Shown here in pieces: positions 11,556-24,515 of a DNA stretch of 64,000 nucleotides. Each line of letters begins with the position of its first letter. Position 1 is the first letter of the stretch. The translations under genes were made by a program, and so were the position numbers. Below the pieces are notes generated by a model, which worked only from the letters and a program-made list of their open reading frames with translations, was not told where the DNA came from and searched no databases. The DNA is from Gordius sp. MW1. Its lineage: Eukaryota > Nematomorpha > Gordioida > Gordea > Gordiidae. Location: contig OZ038526.1 in assembly GCA_964036665.1 (NCBI GenBank), forward strand, positions 30,380,001 to 30,444,000, written 5' to 3'.

Positions 11556-12601
11556 TATTACCTCCTACAAATTATTAACATATTATCTACAAACTTTCCG
11601 AAATTTTTGCAGAATATAGATTATTATTTTAGTAACTATTTATTTATATAAATTTTAATAGAAATATTGCAATACGCATGAAGCTGGTTAAATTTTTGCC
11701 AAAAAATAGATAATGATCTCACCCCGCCCCGAGATCAAATATTTATTGAGCCCCACTAAAGACAGCCCCGACATCACCACAATTAAGTATTTTGAAGCTT
11801 GTCCAACTTGTTGGTTAAAAATGGAAATCAATAATTCTAGAAATTTTTGTCAAAAATTAAATAACGACAGCTGTTTGAATTAAATTTCGTTTCTGTTCAA
11901 ACTAAAAGCTGTTCATTTCATAAGCTAATATAAAATGCTTGATGTCTTGTGGGGTCAGGGTTGTTAGGGCAAGGGTTAGGGTTAGGGTTCTCAATTAGAT
12001 TTGCTTGGCTTTTGAAATGATCAGCTTTTAGTTTGAATAAGAATCTTAAATTTGTCTGACCCAGGCCAAGGCAAAAATCCTTTTTTATTTTTGCGTTACA
12101 GTATTATTTTTGAAGTTTGTCCAACTTGGTGGTATTTTTTACTTTTTTATAGATGAGACGTCCTAGGTCTATTGGTGAGGCACAGCTTTTGTTTTGTCAA
12201 CATTTTTATTCCTCGCAAAAAACAAAGGCTATTATAAAATCTCTAGTGTAAAAATGGTTTAAAAATAGAAACTAAGCAAATTATTGACATTTGGCCAACC
12301 ACATTTTCTTTAAAGTTACTATTTAAACGACGCGGCATTAAAATGTAGGATTTTTCAAAAAATTAACTCATAGGCCTATGTTAAATTTTACCAGAGGCTT
12401 TATTAGAAGGATACAATGACAATTTCATTAAGTGAAAACGATAAGCGTGAAAAATCAACCATTACTTGACACTTTCTTTGTGTGTTATTAACATCATATA
12501 ATAAGTATAAAAAAGCACGTGCAGTTTTTTGAGCTGGAAAAACTGTTGCATACATCACCAAACGATAAAATGACAAGAAATACGAGAATAATTTAAATAT
12601 T
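11556..12601. other. Intergenic; short TTAGGG-like run only
   Basis: About three TTAGGG-type units occur at 11961-11987. The rest is AT-rich with no gene recognised. Confidence 0.5.
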
Positions 12602-14475
12602 AATTGCTATGCAATTTATGGGCTCGTTTTTTGGTTGTCCGTCCGTCCGTCCATCCCTATCTATTTGCATTGGGTATATTAGGTTATCGATTTTTTAAAT
12701 TAATGCATGAGAAAGAGGTGCCCCACCCCTCATCTCTATCTCCCTCGCTTTCGGGCGGGGTCGGGTCTTAATTGCTACGTTAAATTAATGCATAAGTATA
12801 ATTCGTTTTTGAATTGGGTAACATTGATATTAATTGCTATAATTACCCTATGCCCTCCACTACAAGGGTTTGGGTTAGAATCTCGGAGTTTTTTTAGACT
12901 TTTATGATTGTTCTTGTTACTACCATTGATAATAAGACTTTTTGGCCGTCTGCTGGCTGCTGACCAATGAAAAAAATGACCATTGGCCAAGATGTGAATC
13001 CAAGTTTATTTTTTGTTTTTTTGACTATTATGATTGTTCCTGTTACTACCATTGCTAATACGACTTTTCGGCCGTCCACTGGCTGCTGACCAAAGAAAAA
13101 ATGACCATTGGCCAAAATGTGAATATAAGTTTATTTTTTCGTTTTTTTTGACTATTATGATTGTTCCTGTTACTACCATTGCTATTATGACTTTTTGGCC
13201 GTCTGCTGACCATTGAAAAAAATGACCATTGGTCAAACCGTGAATCCAAGTTTATTTTTTCGTTTTTTTTATTATTATGATTGTTCCTGTTACTACCATT
13301 GCTATTATGACTTTTTGGCCGTCCGCTGGCTGCTGACCGATGGAAAAAATGACCATTGGCTAAAATGTGATTCCAAGTTTTTTTTTCGTTTTAGTTTTGA
13401 CTATTACGATTGTTCTTGTTACTATCATTGATAATAAGACTTTTTGGCCGTCCGCTGGCTGCTGACCAATGAAAAAGATGACCATTGGCCAAAATGTGAA
13501 TCCGAGTTTATTTTTTCGTTTATTTTTGACTATTATGATTATTCCTGTTACTACCATTGCTATTATGACTTTTTGGCCGTCCGCTGGCTCCTGACCGATG
13601 GAAAAAATGACCATTGGCCAAAATGTGAATCGAAATTATTTTTTTCATTTTTTTTTGACTATTATGATTGTTCCTGTTCCTACCATTGCTATTATGACTT
13701 TTTGGCCGTCCGCTGGCTGCTGACCAATGGAATAAAATGACCATTGGCCAAAATGTGATTCGAAATTTTTTTTTTCGTTTTTTTTGACTATTATGAATTT
13801 ATATTCACTTTTACCGTGTCCTGGCTGCTGACCAATGGAATAAAATGACCATTGGCCAAAATGTGATTGGAAATTTTTTTTCGTTTTTTTACTCTTATGA
13901 ATTTATATCCATTTTTACCGTGTGCTGGCTGCTGACCGATGAAAAAAAATGACCATTGGCCAAAGTGAGCATCAAATTTTTTTTCCCGTTTTTTTGGCTA
14001 TCATTGACTTATAGAGTATCTGTTGGTACTGACCAATGGAGAAAAAATGACCATTGGCCAAATTTTTGATTTTTTAAATTAAAAATTGTTCAAATTCAAC
14101 AAAAATTTCTCCCAACAATTCTGCAAATTCTTAACATTGTGATGTTTTATAATATAATGTTTGTTAGACCCATAATCACTAAAGGCCGTAAAAACTAATG
14201 TAATACGCAACTAGATGCAAACACTAAATCTAACCCTAACCCTTGCCTATATTACATTTTGCCTATATTACATTTTGCCTATAAATGGAAAATTTGTATA
14301 AATAATTAATTAATCATTAGGCATTTAATACCCCCCTATAGGCATTCTCGCCCCTTCCCACCTTTCTCGCCCATAAATTGCATAGCAAATATGATACATT
14401 TATACGAAGTAAAGATGAGTCGTCCCCCCTTCCCTTCTCCCCTCCCCCTTCCCACGAGGGCCGAAGGCCCGAGTT
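12602..14475 (+). mobile_element. HINE-like element, copy B
   Basis: Same termini as copy A (AATTGCTATGCAATT start; GGGCCGAAGGCCCGAGTT end). It has about ten ~115-bp units with the CCAATGG/CCATTGG inverted pair. It includes AACCCTAACCC at about 14230, as copy A does at about 7930. Confidence 0.75.
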
Positions 14476-14485
14476 AATAAATAAT

Positions 14486-15776
14486 AATTGCTATGCAATT
14501 AATGGGCTTGCTTTTCGTTGTCCATCCGTCCAACATGTAACTTAATTGCTGGTTCAAATCCCGGAGAGGGCAAAAAATTTTTATTTTAATTGCTATGCAA
14601 TTTATGGGCTCGCTTTTCGTTGTCCGTCCGTCCAACATGTATCTTAATTGCTGGTTCGAATCCCGGAGAGGGCAAATTTGCAATTTATGGACTCGCTTTT
14701 CGTTGTTCGTCCGTCCAACATGTATCTTAATTGCTGGTTCGAAACCCGGAGAGGGCAAATTTTTATTATTTTTTTAAAATTAATATATTGTTCTTGTTAA
14801 TACCATCGATAATATGATTTTTTGGCCGTCCGCTGGCTGCTGACCAATGGAAAAAATGACCATTGGCCAAAGTGTATCAATTTTTTTTTCTATATTTTAA
14901 ATATAGGCTATTTGGCCGTTTGCTGGCTACTGACCAATAAAAAAATGACCACTGGCCTCTCTAGATTATAATTATTGGCCAGTATTTGGCAGTCTGCTGG
15001 CTACTGACCAATGGAAAAAATGACCACTGGCCAAAGTGAGATTAAAATCGATTTTTTTTTCTGGATTATAATTATGGGCTAATTATTTGGCTGTCTGCTC
15101 ACCATTAGAAAAAATGACCACTGGCCAAAGTGTATATCGCATTTTTTTTCTATATTATACTTATAGGCTATTTGGCCGTCTGACCAATGGAAAAAATGAC
15201 CAATGGCCAAGGTCTGATTGGAAAATTTTTTCGTTTTTTTAATATCTTGTTTATACTATACATATGTGCATGATTTGAATAGAGTCTATAGTCATAATTC
15301 AAATTATGGGTCGCCTACACCAAATTGTTTAAATTTATACAGAATCAAAAAAACTCTAAATTGAAAGTTGTACATTTTTGAAGGATGACTATTGGCTTTT
15401 TCAAGGTCATACCCTCTATTTGCGTTCCTTTTGTCATTTTGATTAATTTAGAAGTTGATAAATAAGAATGAATGCAAGAAAACCTATTCATCAATAAATA
15501 AAGTATTAATAAATGTTTTATAGCAGGTTTTACAAAAATTAACTTTTTAAATATTTGTATAATTAAAAATTAATAACTAATCATTTTGCATTTTATACCC
15601 CCCCCCCCATAGGCATTCTCGCTCCTTCCCACCTTTCTCGCCCATTGTTGCATAGCAAATATGCTACGTTGATACAGATGTTGTTCCTCCTTCCCTCCTG
15701 CACCTCCCTCCCCCCTTCCCTTCCCCGCCTTCCCTTTTCCCCTCCCCCCCCCCTCCCAGGGACAAAGGCCCTGATT
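14486..15776 (+). mobile_element. HINE-like element, copy C, divergent
   Basis: It starts 10 bp after copy B in the same orientation. Its first 280 bp are three ~95-bp repeats, each with a tRNA B-box-like GGTTCGAATCC or variant (14551, 14653, 14736). Then follow about five degenerate CCAATGG/CCATTGG units, a C-rich tract and a decayed end stem (GGGACAAAGGCCC). Confidence 0.65.
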
Positions 15777-18322
15777 AGCTCCCTAAATTAAACTTGCTAA
15801 AAATTTATTACAATTAGATACATTGAGTTGACACAGATTAAAAATTAATTACACCTAGCCATATTAAAATAATTTGATGTTTTGTAAATATTATAATTTT
15901 AATTCAAAATATAAAATTTCAACATTTGATTCATTCAAATTGCTCCCTTAAGTTATAGAACCTTAAATAATTATATTTTTCTAAATAATATTATCAGTCA
16001 AAAGTACCTCAGTTTTTATAATATAGGTGTAGCATGTAATAATGTTAAAAATTATCAGGCATTAAGGACTGTAGCACACAAAAAAATCAAAATACCAGAC
16101 AATTTATAAATTTAGAATGCACATAGTTATATAGGTAAATCTTAATAGAGGCAACTATAAGCTAATGAACATAAAGTTAATTTAAAAATAAAAAAATGTT
16201 ATTAGCCATACTCTATTAAAATGTTGAATACAATAATATTTGGATTTACTATAGTGTTTAGACCTAATGATTAAAGCTATTTTATTACATGTTACATCTT
16301 TGATAAGGACTTTATAAAGCTCACATCTAACAATGATAAACAACCATAATTCATGTACTCATATAAATTATGCTTATTTATAAAAGATAATCAATAATTA
16401 TAAAAACTCTAAACATGTTATTCAAATATTATTATTTACGAAATCAATAAAATTCATTTTTAAAGCTTATCTTACAATTTATCACTAAATAGATTACTTA
16501 AATATGTGAACAAAACTTGTTGAAGGAATATTTTACACAGGTGATATGCTACTTTAGCTCAAAATAGTTCTTTTGAAATAAAATTACCGCTAAACATATG
16601 TTGACCAAATATGTCGACGCTAAATTACAAAAGTAGTTCAATCCAATTAATCTTGCTGTTTTACAGTGTGAATACAGGTATATCATTGATTAAATCCAAT
16701 GAAATTGTTGTTTTTCCTAAATAGACAATTTAACATATACAGATTAATATCTAAAGCTGTTCCACCTTTTAAATTAGTTTGCTGCACAATCTAAGCAATG
16801 GCTATTAGACTTTTAGAAAGGCGCTCAAGTGGGTAATAAGGATTGAATTTAGAGGAGGGGGGGACAGTAATAATTTAGGGAGGGGCAATATAATATTTTA
16901 TTTTAAAACTTTAATCATAAATATATAAAAATTTAAGATAATTTTGGATTTAAAGGGGGGCAGCGGCCCCTACTTGCCACCCCTCGCTACACCATTGTAG
17001 GCGCTTTATTTATTAAGTGAAGAAATTTCAAGTCATGGTATAGATGAATTGTAAGTTCCTTGTATAACATAAAAAATTTAGAGGCATTCTGCTAATATAG
17101 TTTTGCTTTGACCATTCAAAAACATTTTGAAAAAACATCACTTATTTTTAGAAACGGTTGACTTGTAAAATTGAAAAGGTAAAGCAAGGTAAAATTGATA
17201 GAATGCATTTGTGAGCTTAATACTAGGTACATTTCTTCTAACAAATAGCAATTTAACTATATGATCTTTAAAGGTATTAATCAAAAATAGATTGCCGCAC
17301 GATAATACTTGAGCTGAATTCTAAGAAGTCATATCTTATTTTCCCTCTTATTTGATAATAGCAATAATAATTTAAGATACGTAATTACTTGTATGAGACA
17401 ACCAATAGCAGTCAAAAAATTAATAATAGTGAACAAACATTAGATGATTTTCAATACATATAAACAAATGGTCTATATGGAAATGAACTTTTAATGGAAT
17501 TACCTAGAAGGCTTATTTGCATCATTTCCCAGGAAGCAAACGATAATAAATTTAGTGGTCATGGCTTAGAAATTCGTTTGCACAATTTTTATGAAAGAGT
17601 ATTTTTCTCAAAAAATACCAATTTTCCTGATTTCCCATTTTTCGTTTATTAGCATGACACTAATGTTATCTAAGTCTCAAAAATAAATTTAGATATATTC
17701 ACATGTATTTAATAAAGTACCGACAAGTCGACAGATTTACATATACAGTTAACATAGAGATTAAAAGGGGGCGGGGCAGGTGGTGGAACATGATTTAAAC
17801 TAAAAAAAGGTTTGAAGGGAGAATTAAGGAATATTTTGTAATAATTTAGGAGGGAAGTATAGATAGGGGCATCTGTTGGGATACTCTAGTCAGACGGCCG
17901 GGTGGATGGCAGCGGGAAAAAGGTAAAGGACTCCCCCAGCCACAATATACGTTTAATTCGATTTTACTACATGTTATTTTAACTAATTTATTTATATAGT
18001 AGACTATTACAAGAATTAAATAATGAATGAAAAAATCAAGCAACTCTCGATATGATACGTTGTGTATAGAAATCAATGATGCGTGTTCATGTTGATCAAT
18101 AGGGGAAGAAATAACAAATACGTATAAGCGCGTGGGGGGGGGGAGGGGAAAGTATTCACACATGTAAAGAAATCAAATGGAAAGGAAAAGCACCACATAG
18201 TAATACTATGTATATATTAAAATACGCGGCGAGATCAAAAGAATCTCACAATCAACGAACTTGCAGTATAAAGAAAGGAAGGGAGGGGAATCGAATAAGT
18301 ATGTCAGATAAGCAGTTTTACA
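15777..18322. other. Intergenic, AT-rich, no gene recognised
   Basis: Contains one decayed G-rich/C-rich MITE at about 16825-16996 (same composition as the CATGGGCGTAGCC family, ends lost). G-rich patches near 17765 and 18135 are too short to assign. Confidence 0.45.
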
Positions 18323-19490
18323 TAGTGTTTCGATCTCGTCTCGTCTCGGTCTCGAAAACAAAATCTCGTCTCGTCTCGGGAGCGATTAAGAAAATCTCGA
18401 TCTCGTCTCGGTCTAGAAAAATCTCGGTCTCGTCTCGTCTCGACTAGAATTCTCGTCTCGTCTCGACTTTTAAAAAAAATATATTCGGAATAAAAATTTC
18501 TCCTGTTTTATTAAAAATATAAATAAGTGTTCAAAAATCCAAATGGCAAATTTTATATTTTTCGAAAAACTTTAATACACAAACTTTTTAAAGATTTAGC
18601 GGGACACGACATCTCATTGACAATAAAAAGATATGAATTAACTCATAAAGATAACATTTTCTGTAAAAAGTGCAGACTAAAAAAACTATAAATAAATTTG
18701 AAATATAAAAAATTAAATTTTATTGTTCTAGCAAATTATAATATTTGTAGTAAATTCACTGTGTCTGTCAACTATAAATGGACTTCTAAAATTATAAGTT
18801 CGCTTATAGTTGATTTAGTTGTATAATTGAGCAAAATGAGACCCTTTATTAACCTTTGCTAATGCTTCAAAGTAGACCTTAACATATTTAAGGCAAATGT
18901 TTAAGTCCATTAATATAACCATCATTAATTTAGCCCATAGTGTTTATTGCATGTTTACTATAGCGCTATAAACCACAAAGTGCGAGTGACATTTAATGAT
19001 GTTATTATTATTTACAGAATTGATAACTAGTTGCACAAATTAAAACGTTGTAAAAACAACAATAAAAGCAGCATTATTATAGAATTAAGAACATAAGGTT
19101 TAAACTTTAAATTAATGAGTACGTATTTAAATGTATGACAAAAATCAACCATACTTAGGTAAATGATTGCCAAATTTAAATTTTTTTGCAAAAATATATA
19201 ATATTAACTACACTTGGGATTTTTTTTAATATCAAATATATTCCATACATATTAATTTACACTTAATTAATACCTTAAATGTAAATTAAAATACACAATA
19301 ATTTACTAAAATCTAACGATCAATAAAAAGTCGAGATCTCGTCGAGAAAATCTCGTATCGTCTCGTCTCGACCTCAAAATTCTCGTCTCGATCTCGCCTC
19401 CATTTTTCAAATTCTCGTCTCGTCTCGTCTCGGTTTTTCGAGACGAGACGAGACGAGACCGAGATTTTTCTCGGTTTTTCCGCATCACTA
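18323..19490 (-). mobile_element. CGAGA-rich non-autonomous hAT element, copy 2, intact ends
   Basis: The element runs from TAGTGTTTCGATCTCG to CCGCATCACTA and is flanked on both sides by GTTTTACA (18315-18322 and 19491-19498), a perfect 8-bp duplication as hAT elements make. Both terminal 100-150 bp are built from TCTCGTCTCG repeats. The interior is AT-rich with no transposase. It is in opposite orientation to the copy at 4937. Confidence 0.9.
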
Positions 19491-19849
19491 GTTTTACAAG
19501 GGGTTGGGGGGAAATCCTTAACTTTTGTAAAAGAGGACATGGGGGGAGGGGGAATTTAAATATACGAGTATCTCCGGATACGACAGAAATAATATATGAA
19601 TAGGCCATTATGGCTAAGGGAGCTAACAAATTTATATTAGGATAGGGGTTAATCAACATAAGAACATGGGTATTAAATGCTGCGGAGGAAAAGTTAATTC
19701 AAGCCACACGGCAGGTGAAGTTTAGTCTTATGAAGAATGGCGGTTTCAGGTTTAGAATAAGAATTTAGCCAAAGGCCAATAAAAATCAGCCTCCTTGGTA
19801 ATAATAAATACTAAGAGGGGATGCGGAAAATTAAATCAAAAAGCATTTG

Positions 19850-20010
19850 ATATGGAGGTGCTGAGAAGGCAGAGAGGATTAAATCATGTTAGGTGGAAAG
19901 AGCAGGTGGACAACGTTATTGTTAATGAGAAATCTGGACATGGCCTGTAAAGATAAGGATGGAAGGAACTGTTCAAAAGTCATTATGTTTTTTATTATAA
20001 TGTCATATCG
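19850..20010 (+). pseudogene. Possible LINE ORF2 C-terminal remnant
   Basis: Frame 1 gives RRQRGLNHVRWKEQVDNV. A shifted frame then gives DMACKDKDGWKELFKSHY. The pattern RW..QV..., A.D+..W..L is that of the C-terminal tail of many LINE reverse transcriptases. Frameshift and stops make it non-functional. Only a weak call. Confidence 0.35.
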
Positions 20011-20351
20011 CTTAAACGAAAATCACTGGGGCTAAAATTTGAAAAAATATCATTTAACCAATTTTCAATATTTATCCGATTAAAATAAATTGTAATATAT
20101 TTACATAATCTTTTTTAATAAATTTATTTATATTATAGGAAAACTTCAGACAATTACTTTAGATATTATTAAAGAAAGACAAAATTGAGGTATAAAAAAT
20201 AAATGGTTGGAGGATATGCACCATTTTATGTGAGAAACCAGATGATGGCAACAATTCACATTTAACATATCTTTCGGGAACCCCGCATATCCCCGAAACC
20301 GCACAATCCCGAAACTACGATAAGGCTATGGCTACGATTTGAAACTACCAT

Positions 20352-20857
20352 ATGATATTTTTCAATTCATCTCATCTCACAAGTAACCTTATATAATAAT
20401 CATAAATTGTTGTATTAAGAGAAAATTATTGATAACTTGTTAGCCCTTCAAGAAATAACTGATGCTAATATGTTACACATTAACTAAGGAAAATAAATTA
20501 TTCAAGATTAGAAAATATGAAATCATATTTTTCAATTCATCTCACAAGTAACCTTATATAATAATCATATAAATTGTTGTATTAAGAGAAAATTATTGAT
20601 AACTTGTTAGCCCTTCAAGAAATAACTGATGCTAATATGTTACACATTAACTAAGGAAAATAAATTATTTCAAGATTAGAAAATATGAAATCATATTTTT
20701 CAATTCATCTCACAAGTAACCTTATATAATAATCATATAAATTGTTGTATTAAGAGAAAATTATTGATTGTTAGCCCTTCAAGAAATAACTGATGCTAAT
20801 ATGTTACACATTAACTAAGGAAAATAAATTATTTCAAGATTAGAAAATATGAAATTA
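20352..20857. repeat. Three-copy tandem repeat, ~170-bp period
   Basis: TTCAATTCAT recurs at 20361, 20531 and 20699, with the following ~160 bp nearly identical (including GTTAGCCCTTCAAGAAATAA). The third unit lacks a few bases before GTTAGCCC. It lies inside the MULE element near its left end. Confidence 0.9.
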
Positions 20858-21079
20858 TTAGTTGAAGTTGATGGAATCATTATTTTAAAAATGATATATT
20901 TTTTCTTATCCGCATATTGTGAATTATTTACATGTTGAACATTATACAGAGCCTTGCAAAAATATATCAATCAATTGTTGCTTGCTAGTACTAATCTTAT
21001 TGCTTTTATTACATTTTTTATTGTTCATATTTTTATATAATTACATTTAGTATCTAAAAATTCATAACAATCAATTTCA

Positions 21080-21800
21080 TTATTTTTATAAAGAGTTTGC
21101 GTTTGTATAAAACTATAGATATTAGGATGTGGTTGTTTCACTATCTTTTTTAAGGCACTGTGATAACCTTCCAAGTGGTTGTTGGTGGTTATGCCCGGGG
21201 TTAGGGTTTTAATTTGTTTTATAATTATACGAATTGTTTGATCTTTAATATAGTCTCAAGTAAGACCCAATTTCTTAGATTTTCCAATTATTGCTTGTGA
21301 TTTGTGAAAAATGGAAATAGCAACCTTAAAAGGTTCCAAACATTTAGGGCTATTGATAGAATCTATTTACAATAAATTTAATAGTTAATAGTAGCTAACA
21401 GTTAATGTCTATGATAATCAATCATCTGACATTACTTGGTATTATATCATCCACTGAGTTTAATAAAATTGCACCTTAACTAGAATCTTAAAAAAATATA
21501 GACATATCTTACTTTCTTGATTTTCTATGGGTGTAGAGATATTTTCTATAACCATAACACTTGTTGTTTTTTCATTCAAAGCTAAATTTGTATTAAGAAA
21601 CTTTTAAGTTTCTTACTTTGGTGATTTTGTTTTTGTATACAATTTTGGGAATGTTCTGATGTTATCATAAAATTATTATATCTAAGGACAGCTCTTTCTG
21701 GGCATTTACATATACTGTAGTGCCTGCACTTATAGTATACTTGTCCCATCTTACCTGCTCTAATCTTGATATAGTCAAACTTTTTGAAAGTGACTATATC
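21080..21800 (-). pseudogene. FLYWCH/MULE transposase relic
   Basis: At about 21800-21620 one frame gives a FLYWCH-like zinc-binding stretch (YYKCRHYSICKCPERAVLRY, then SEHSQNC). At about 21195-21080 another open stretch gives TNNHLEGYHSALKKIVKQPH then PNIYSFI, the conserved C-terminal part of MULE transposases that carry N-terminal FLYWCH fingers. The intervening catalytic region is missing or scrambled. Non-functional. Confidence 0.65.
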
Positions 21801-22142
21801 ATTTTTTCTATTAAATTTTTTAAAACCTATAACAATATGTGTATACTTGCATAATAAAGCTTACTTATATTCTCTTTGTTATCTTGATTTGCAATAGTTA
21901 AAGAGTTTTTCAAATTTCCCATAAGTTAAAATTGGCGGAAATACGTAGTTTCGAAATTCGGGATTCTGCGTTTTCGGGATTATGCGGGGGAACCTTTCAT
22001 AATAATTACTTTAAAATAAAATTCAATGTAAACATAAATAATTTCATATCTAAATGTTTTCCTAATATTTACAACACATTTTTTCTTAATTATTTCCTTT
22101 ATCTTTACATTATATGGATTCAATAGCATCAAAATAATAAAA

Positions 22143-22463
22143 TTAATTCATAATTGTAATATAGTAAAATTGAGTGCCTAGCGTTTGGTTTCTTTGTAGG
22201 TTTAAGTTATTTTTAATAAAATATTCAAAATCTCTAAATTTTTTCTGATTTTTTAAAACATGGTGTTTATATTTTTCTTTGCTTAAAATTTCTTGCACAA
22301 ATTCAATTTCATCTTTCTCACAAGTACGATTATCTAAATCTTTAACAAATTCGGTTATTTTAAATATAATAACATTTCCTGTTTCATATATTATATCTAC
22401 ATCAGTATAATTACAAAAATAGCATATCCAACCATTATCATAGTCATAGACTAATAATACCAT
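22143..22463 (-). CDS. Unrecognised 106-residue ORF starting in an inverted repeat
   Basis: It starts MVLLVYDYDNGWICYFCNYT and is acidic/lysine-rich after that. I recognise no family. Its first codons lie in the ~36-bp repeat (22445-22480) that recurs inverted at 26602-26820, so it may be a leftover of the element delimited by that repeat. It could equally be chance in AT-rich DNA. Confidence 0.25.
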   Translation of the reverse strand: MVLLVYDYDNGWICYFCNYTDVDIIYETGNVIIFKITEFVKDLDNRTCEKDEIEFVQEILSKEKYKHHVLKNQKKFRDFEYFIKNNLNLQRNQTLGTQFYYITIMN

Positions 22464-22600
22464 AGACTGCCGAACAGCTGATAATTCAGAATTAACTATA
22501 TAAAATAAACCGCCATGCTTGTGGAAATTTTAACTGCGTAAAGAACTAAACGCAATGTATTTCGTTCTATTTTACTACATTTTTTTGGGTGTTATTTAAC

Positions 22601-23106
22601 TGCTAAGTAAATAGTTACAAATTGCTAAGTAATTTATGCAATATTTTAATTAAAGTGCTAAGTATTTTATTAAAAAACGCTAAGTATTTTATGCTAAGTA
22701 TTTTAATCTAAATGCTAAGTATTTTATTATTAAATGCTAAGTATTTTAATCTAAATGCTAAGTATTATATTTTAAATGCTATGTATTTTAAAGGAAATGC
22801 TAAGTATTTTATTTTTAAATGCTAAGTTTTTTTTTAAATGCTAAGTTTTTTATTTTTAAATGCTAAGTATTTATTATTAAATTGCAGAGTTTTTATTTTG
22901 ATATACTAAGTTTTTTTTATTAATATGCTAAGTATTTTATTAAAAAAATCTAAATTATGAATTTTAATCAAAATGCTGAGTATTAAAAAAAAATAAGATA
23001 ATAAGGTTTTAAAGCTAAAAAAGACAAAGTTTTAATGGTAATAATTTCAAAGAAAATGTTTAATTTTTAAAATGCTAGGTTTTCTATTTTGAAGTGCTAA
23101 GTTATC
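22601..23106 (+). repeat. Array of ~20-bp TGCTAAGTATTTTA units, left arm
   Basis: About twenty degenerate units. The same unit occurs inverted at 24516-24940, so the two arrays form a large inverted repeat around the MULE relic. Confidence 0.9.
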
Positions 23107-23439
23107 AAAGTTTTTTAATTCAAAGTTTTATTTATGACACAAAAAAGTGTTGAAATTTGAAGTTAAGTTTTAATGGTAATTATTTTAATGAATTACCAAA
23201 ATTTATAGTTGAAAAATATAATTTTTCAATTTTATATTGTTATAATATAAAAAAATTTATTTTAGATTTGAATAAAAAAATTATGATTATTTATTTGTAG
23301 GTGAAGAAATACCCTTCATGTTCTTTAATGACTTCACATATAAAATAATCTAAATAGCCAATAGGATAATTTATAGAGATTTTATTCAACTACAATATAC
23401 ATTTAATTATAATAACGGTGGCTTGTATATATATTTATT

Positions 23440-24415
23440 GGACTAATAAAGCTTTTTTAGCTTTAGAATGTCTTCCACGTCTTCTTTTTCTCCTATTGTC
23501 ACATTTTTGGCTTCCATAGGTGCTTTGCATAATTTTAATGTTAGGGCTAACCCTATTACATTCTTGCATATGTAATTATTGTGAAATGAGGGGCAACTGC
23601 ATTGACCCTTTTGCCACATATGGTTTTCTTCAAGGAAGGTTATGGACCAGGCCTTAAAATTTTTCTTTTTTAAACCCTCATAGGAGGCCCAGTCATCTAT
23701 TCTGATTCTTGTATCCTGATTTATTGATTAACTTATTTTGGCTGGTACAACATAAACTTTTTATTATTTTTGTTGTACATTGTGGAATTTTTGTTGAGCT
23801 TTGCCCATTGGTAGCTTTGTGTCCAAAGCTTTGTTGAAATTGTTGGAGAAGATGATATTGTAACTTGTTGTAATTGTTAATATACAGACCACTTTTTAAC
23901 CATATCCATTGCAACAATTTTAAATCGAGCAAGAGGGATTCGTTCCCTTAACGTATAATAATCTTTTATAGTTCTATTGGTTGATTCCAAGCAGTTGTTT
24001 GTGGTTGGAGTAAAAGACGATAACCAGTGTACCATGTATTATTCTTATTGATCCATTCCTTCTTAAATTAATCAATAGATGTAGGTATTTTGAAGTCCCA
24101 TTTTAGAAGGAACAATTTTGTTGCTTTCAGAAAAACATTTTCATTCTGACAAAGTTGTACTTGTCAATGTCTTCAATTAATTCATCTTGATAGTGCTTGT
24201 CAACTAATATCACCTATTCCAGAATAATATAATTATAAATTTTGAGTTAAGTACTTTTTTTTGCTATGTTTCTTCTGACATGAGCCCAGCATACCACAAC
24301 CATTTTATCCCCAAAGACAGCTTTAAAAGCATTATGAATTGCACTGGCTGCATCAGTGACAAGAACTTCAAAAACTGGATTTTTATGAATGTATGTCAAA
24401 TTGGTGTGTGATCTT
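23440..24415 (-). pseudogene. MULE transposase relic with SWIM motif
   Basis: Order on the minus strand: a transposase core (24412-24250) with VTDAASAIHNAFKAVFGDK and CWAHVRRN, the second catalytic Asp and the C/W-x-H region of the MULE domain. Next comes LESTNRTIKDYYTLRERIP and LARFKIVAMDMVKKW (about 23990-23890). Last is a SWIM-like finger CSCPSFHNNYICKN (about 23600-23557), with the usual final His replaced by Asn. Stops and frameshifts separate the blocks, and the N-terminal part with the first catalytic Asp is absent, so it is dead. Confidence 0.75.
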
Positions 24416-24515
24416 GGAGCCAAAGAACGCCAGTTATTGTTAGATCACAATGTCATTTAAATTTTATATAAAGAACATACAGCTTAATTTGTTTTAAAAT
24501 TTATAAAATCTTTTG

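Larger units (their letters stand above)
20277..21994. mobile_element. TIR element carrying FLYWCH/MULE transposase remnants
   Basis: The ends are inverted relatives: GGGAACCCCGCATATCCCCG on the left and, inverted, GGTTCCCCCGCATAATCCCG on the right, each followed by GAAAC-type repeats and GAAACTACG. Inside on the minus strand are pieces of a MULE-type transposase and an internal three-copy tandem repeat. No clear target duplication could be read. Confidence 0.7.

Noticed and set aside
12775..13744. Overlapping ORFs with repeated GHFFHWSAAS-type text
   Set aside because: Translated minisatellite of HINE copy B.
18208..19659. ORFs rich in Arg/Ser (SRSRL-type)
   Set aside because: Translation of the CGAGA/TCTCG repeats in the hAT termini.
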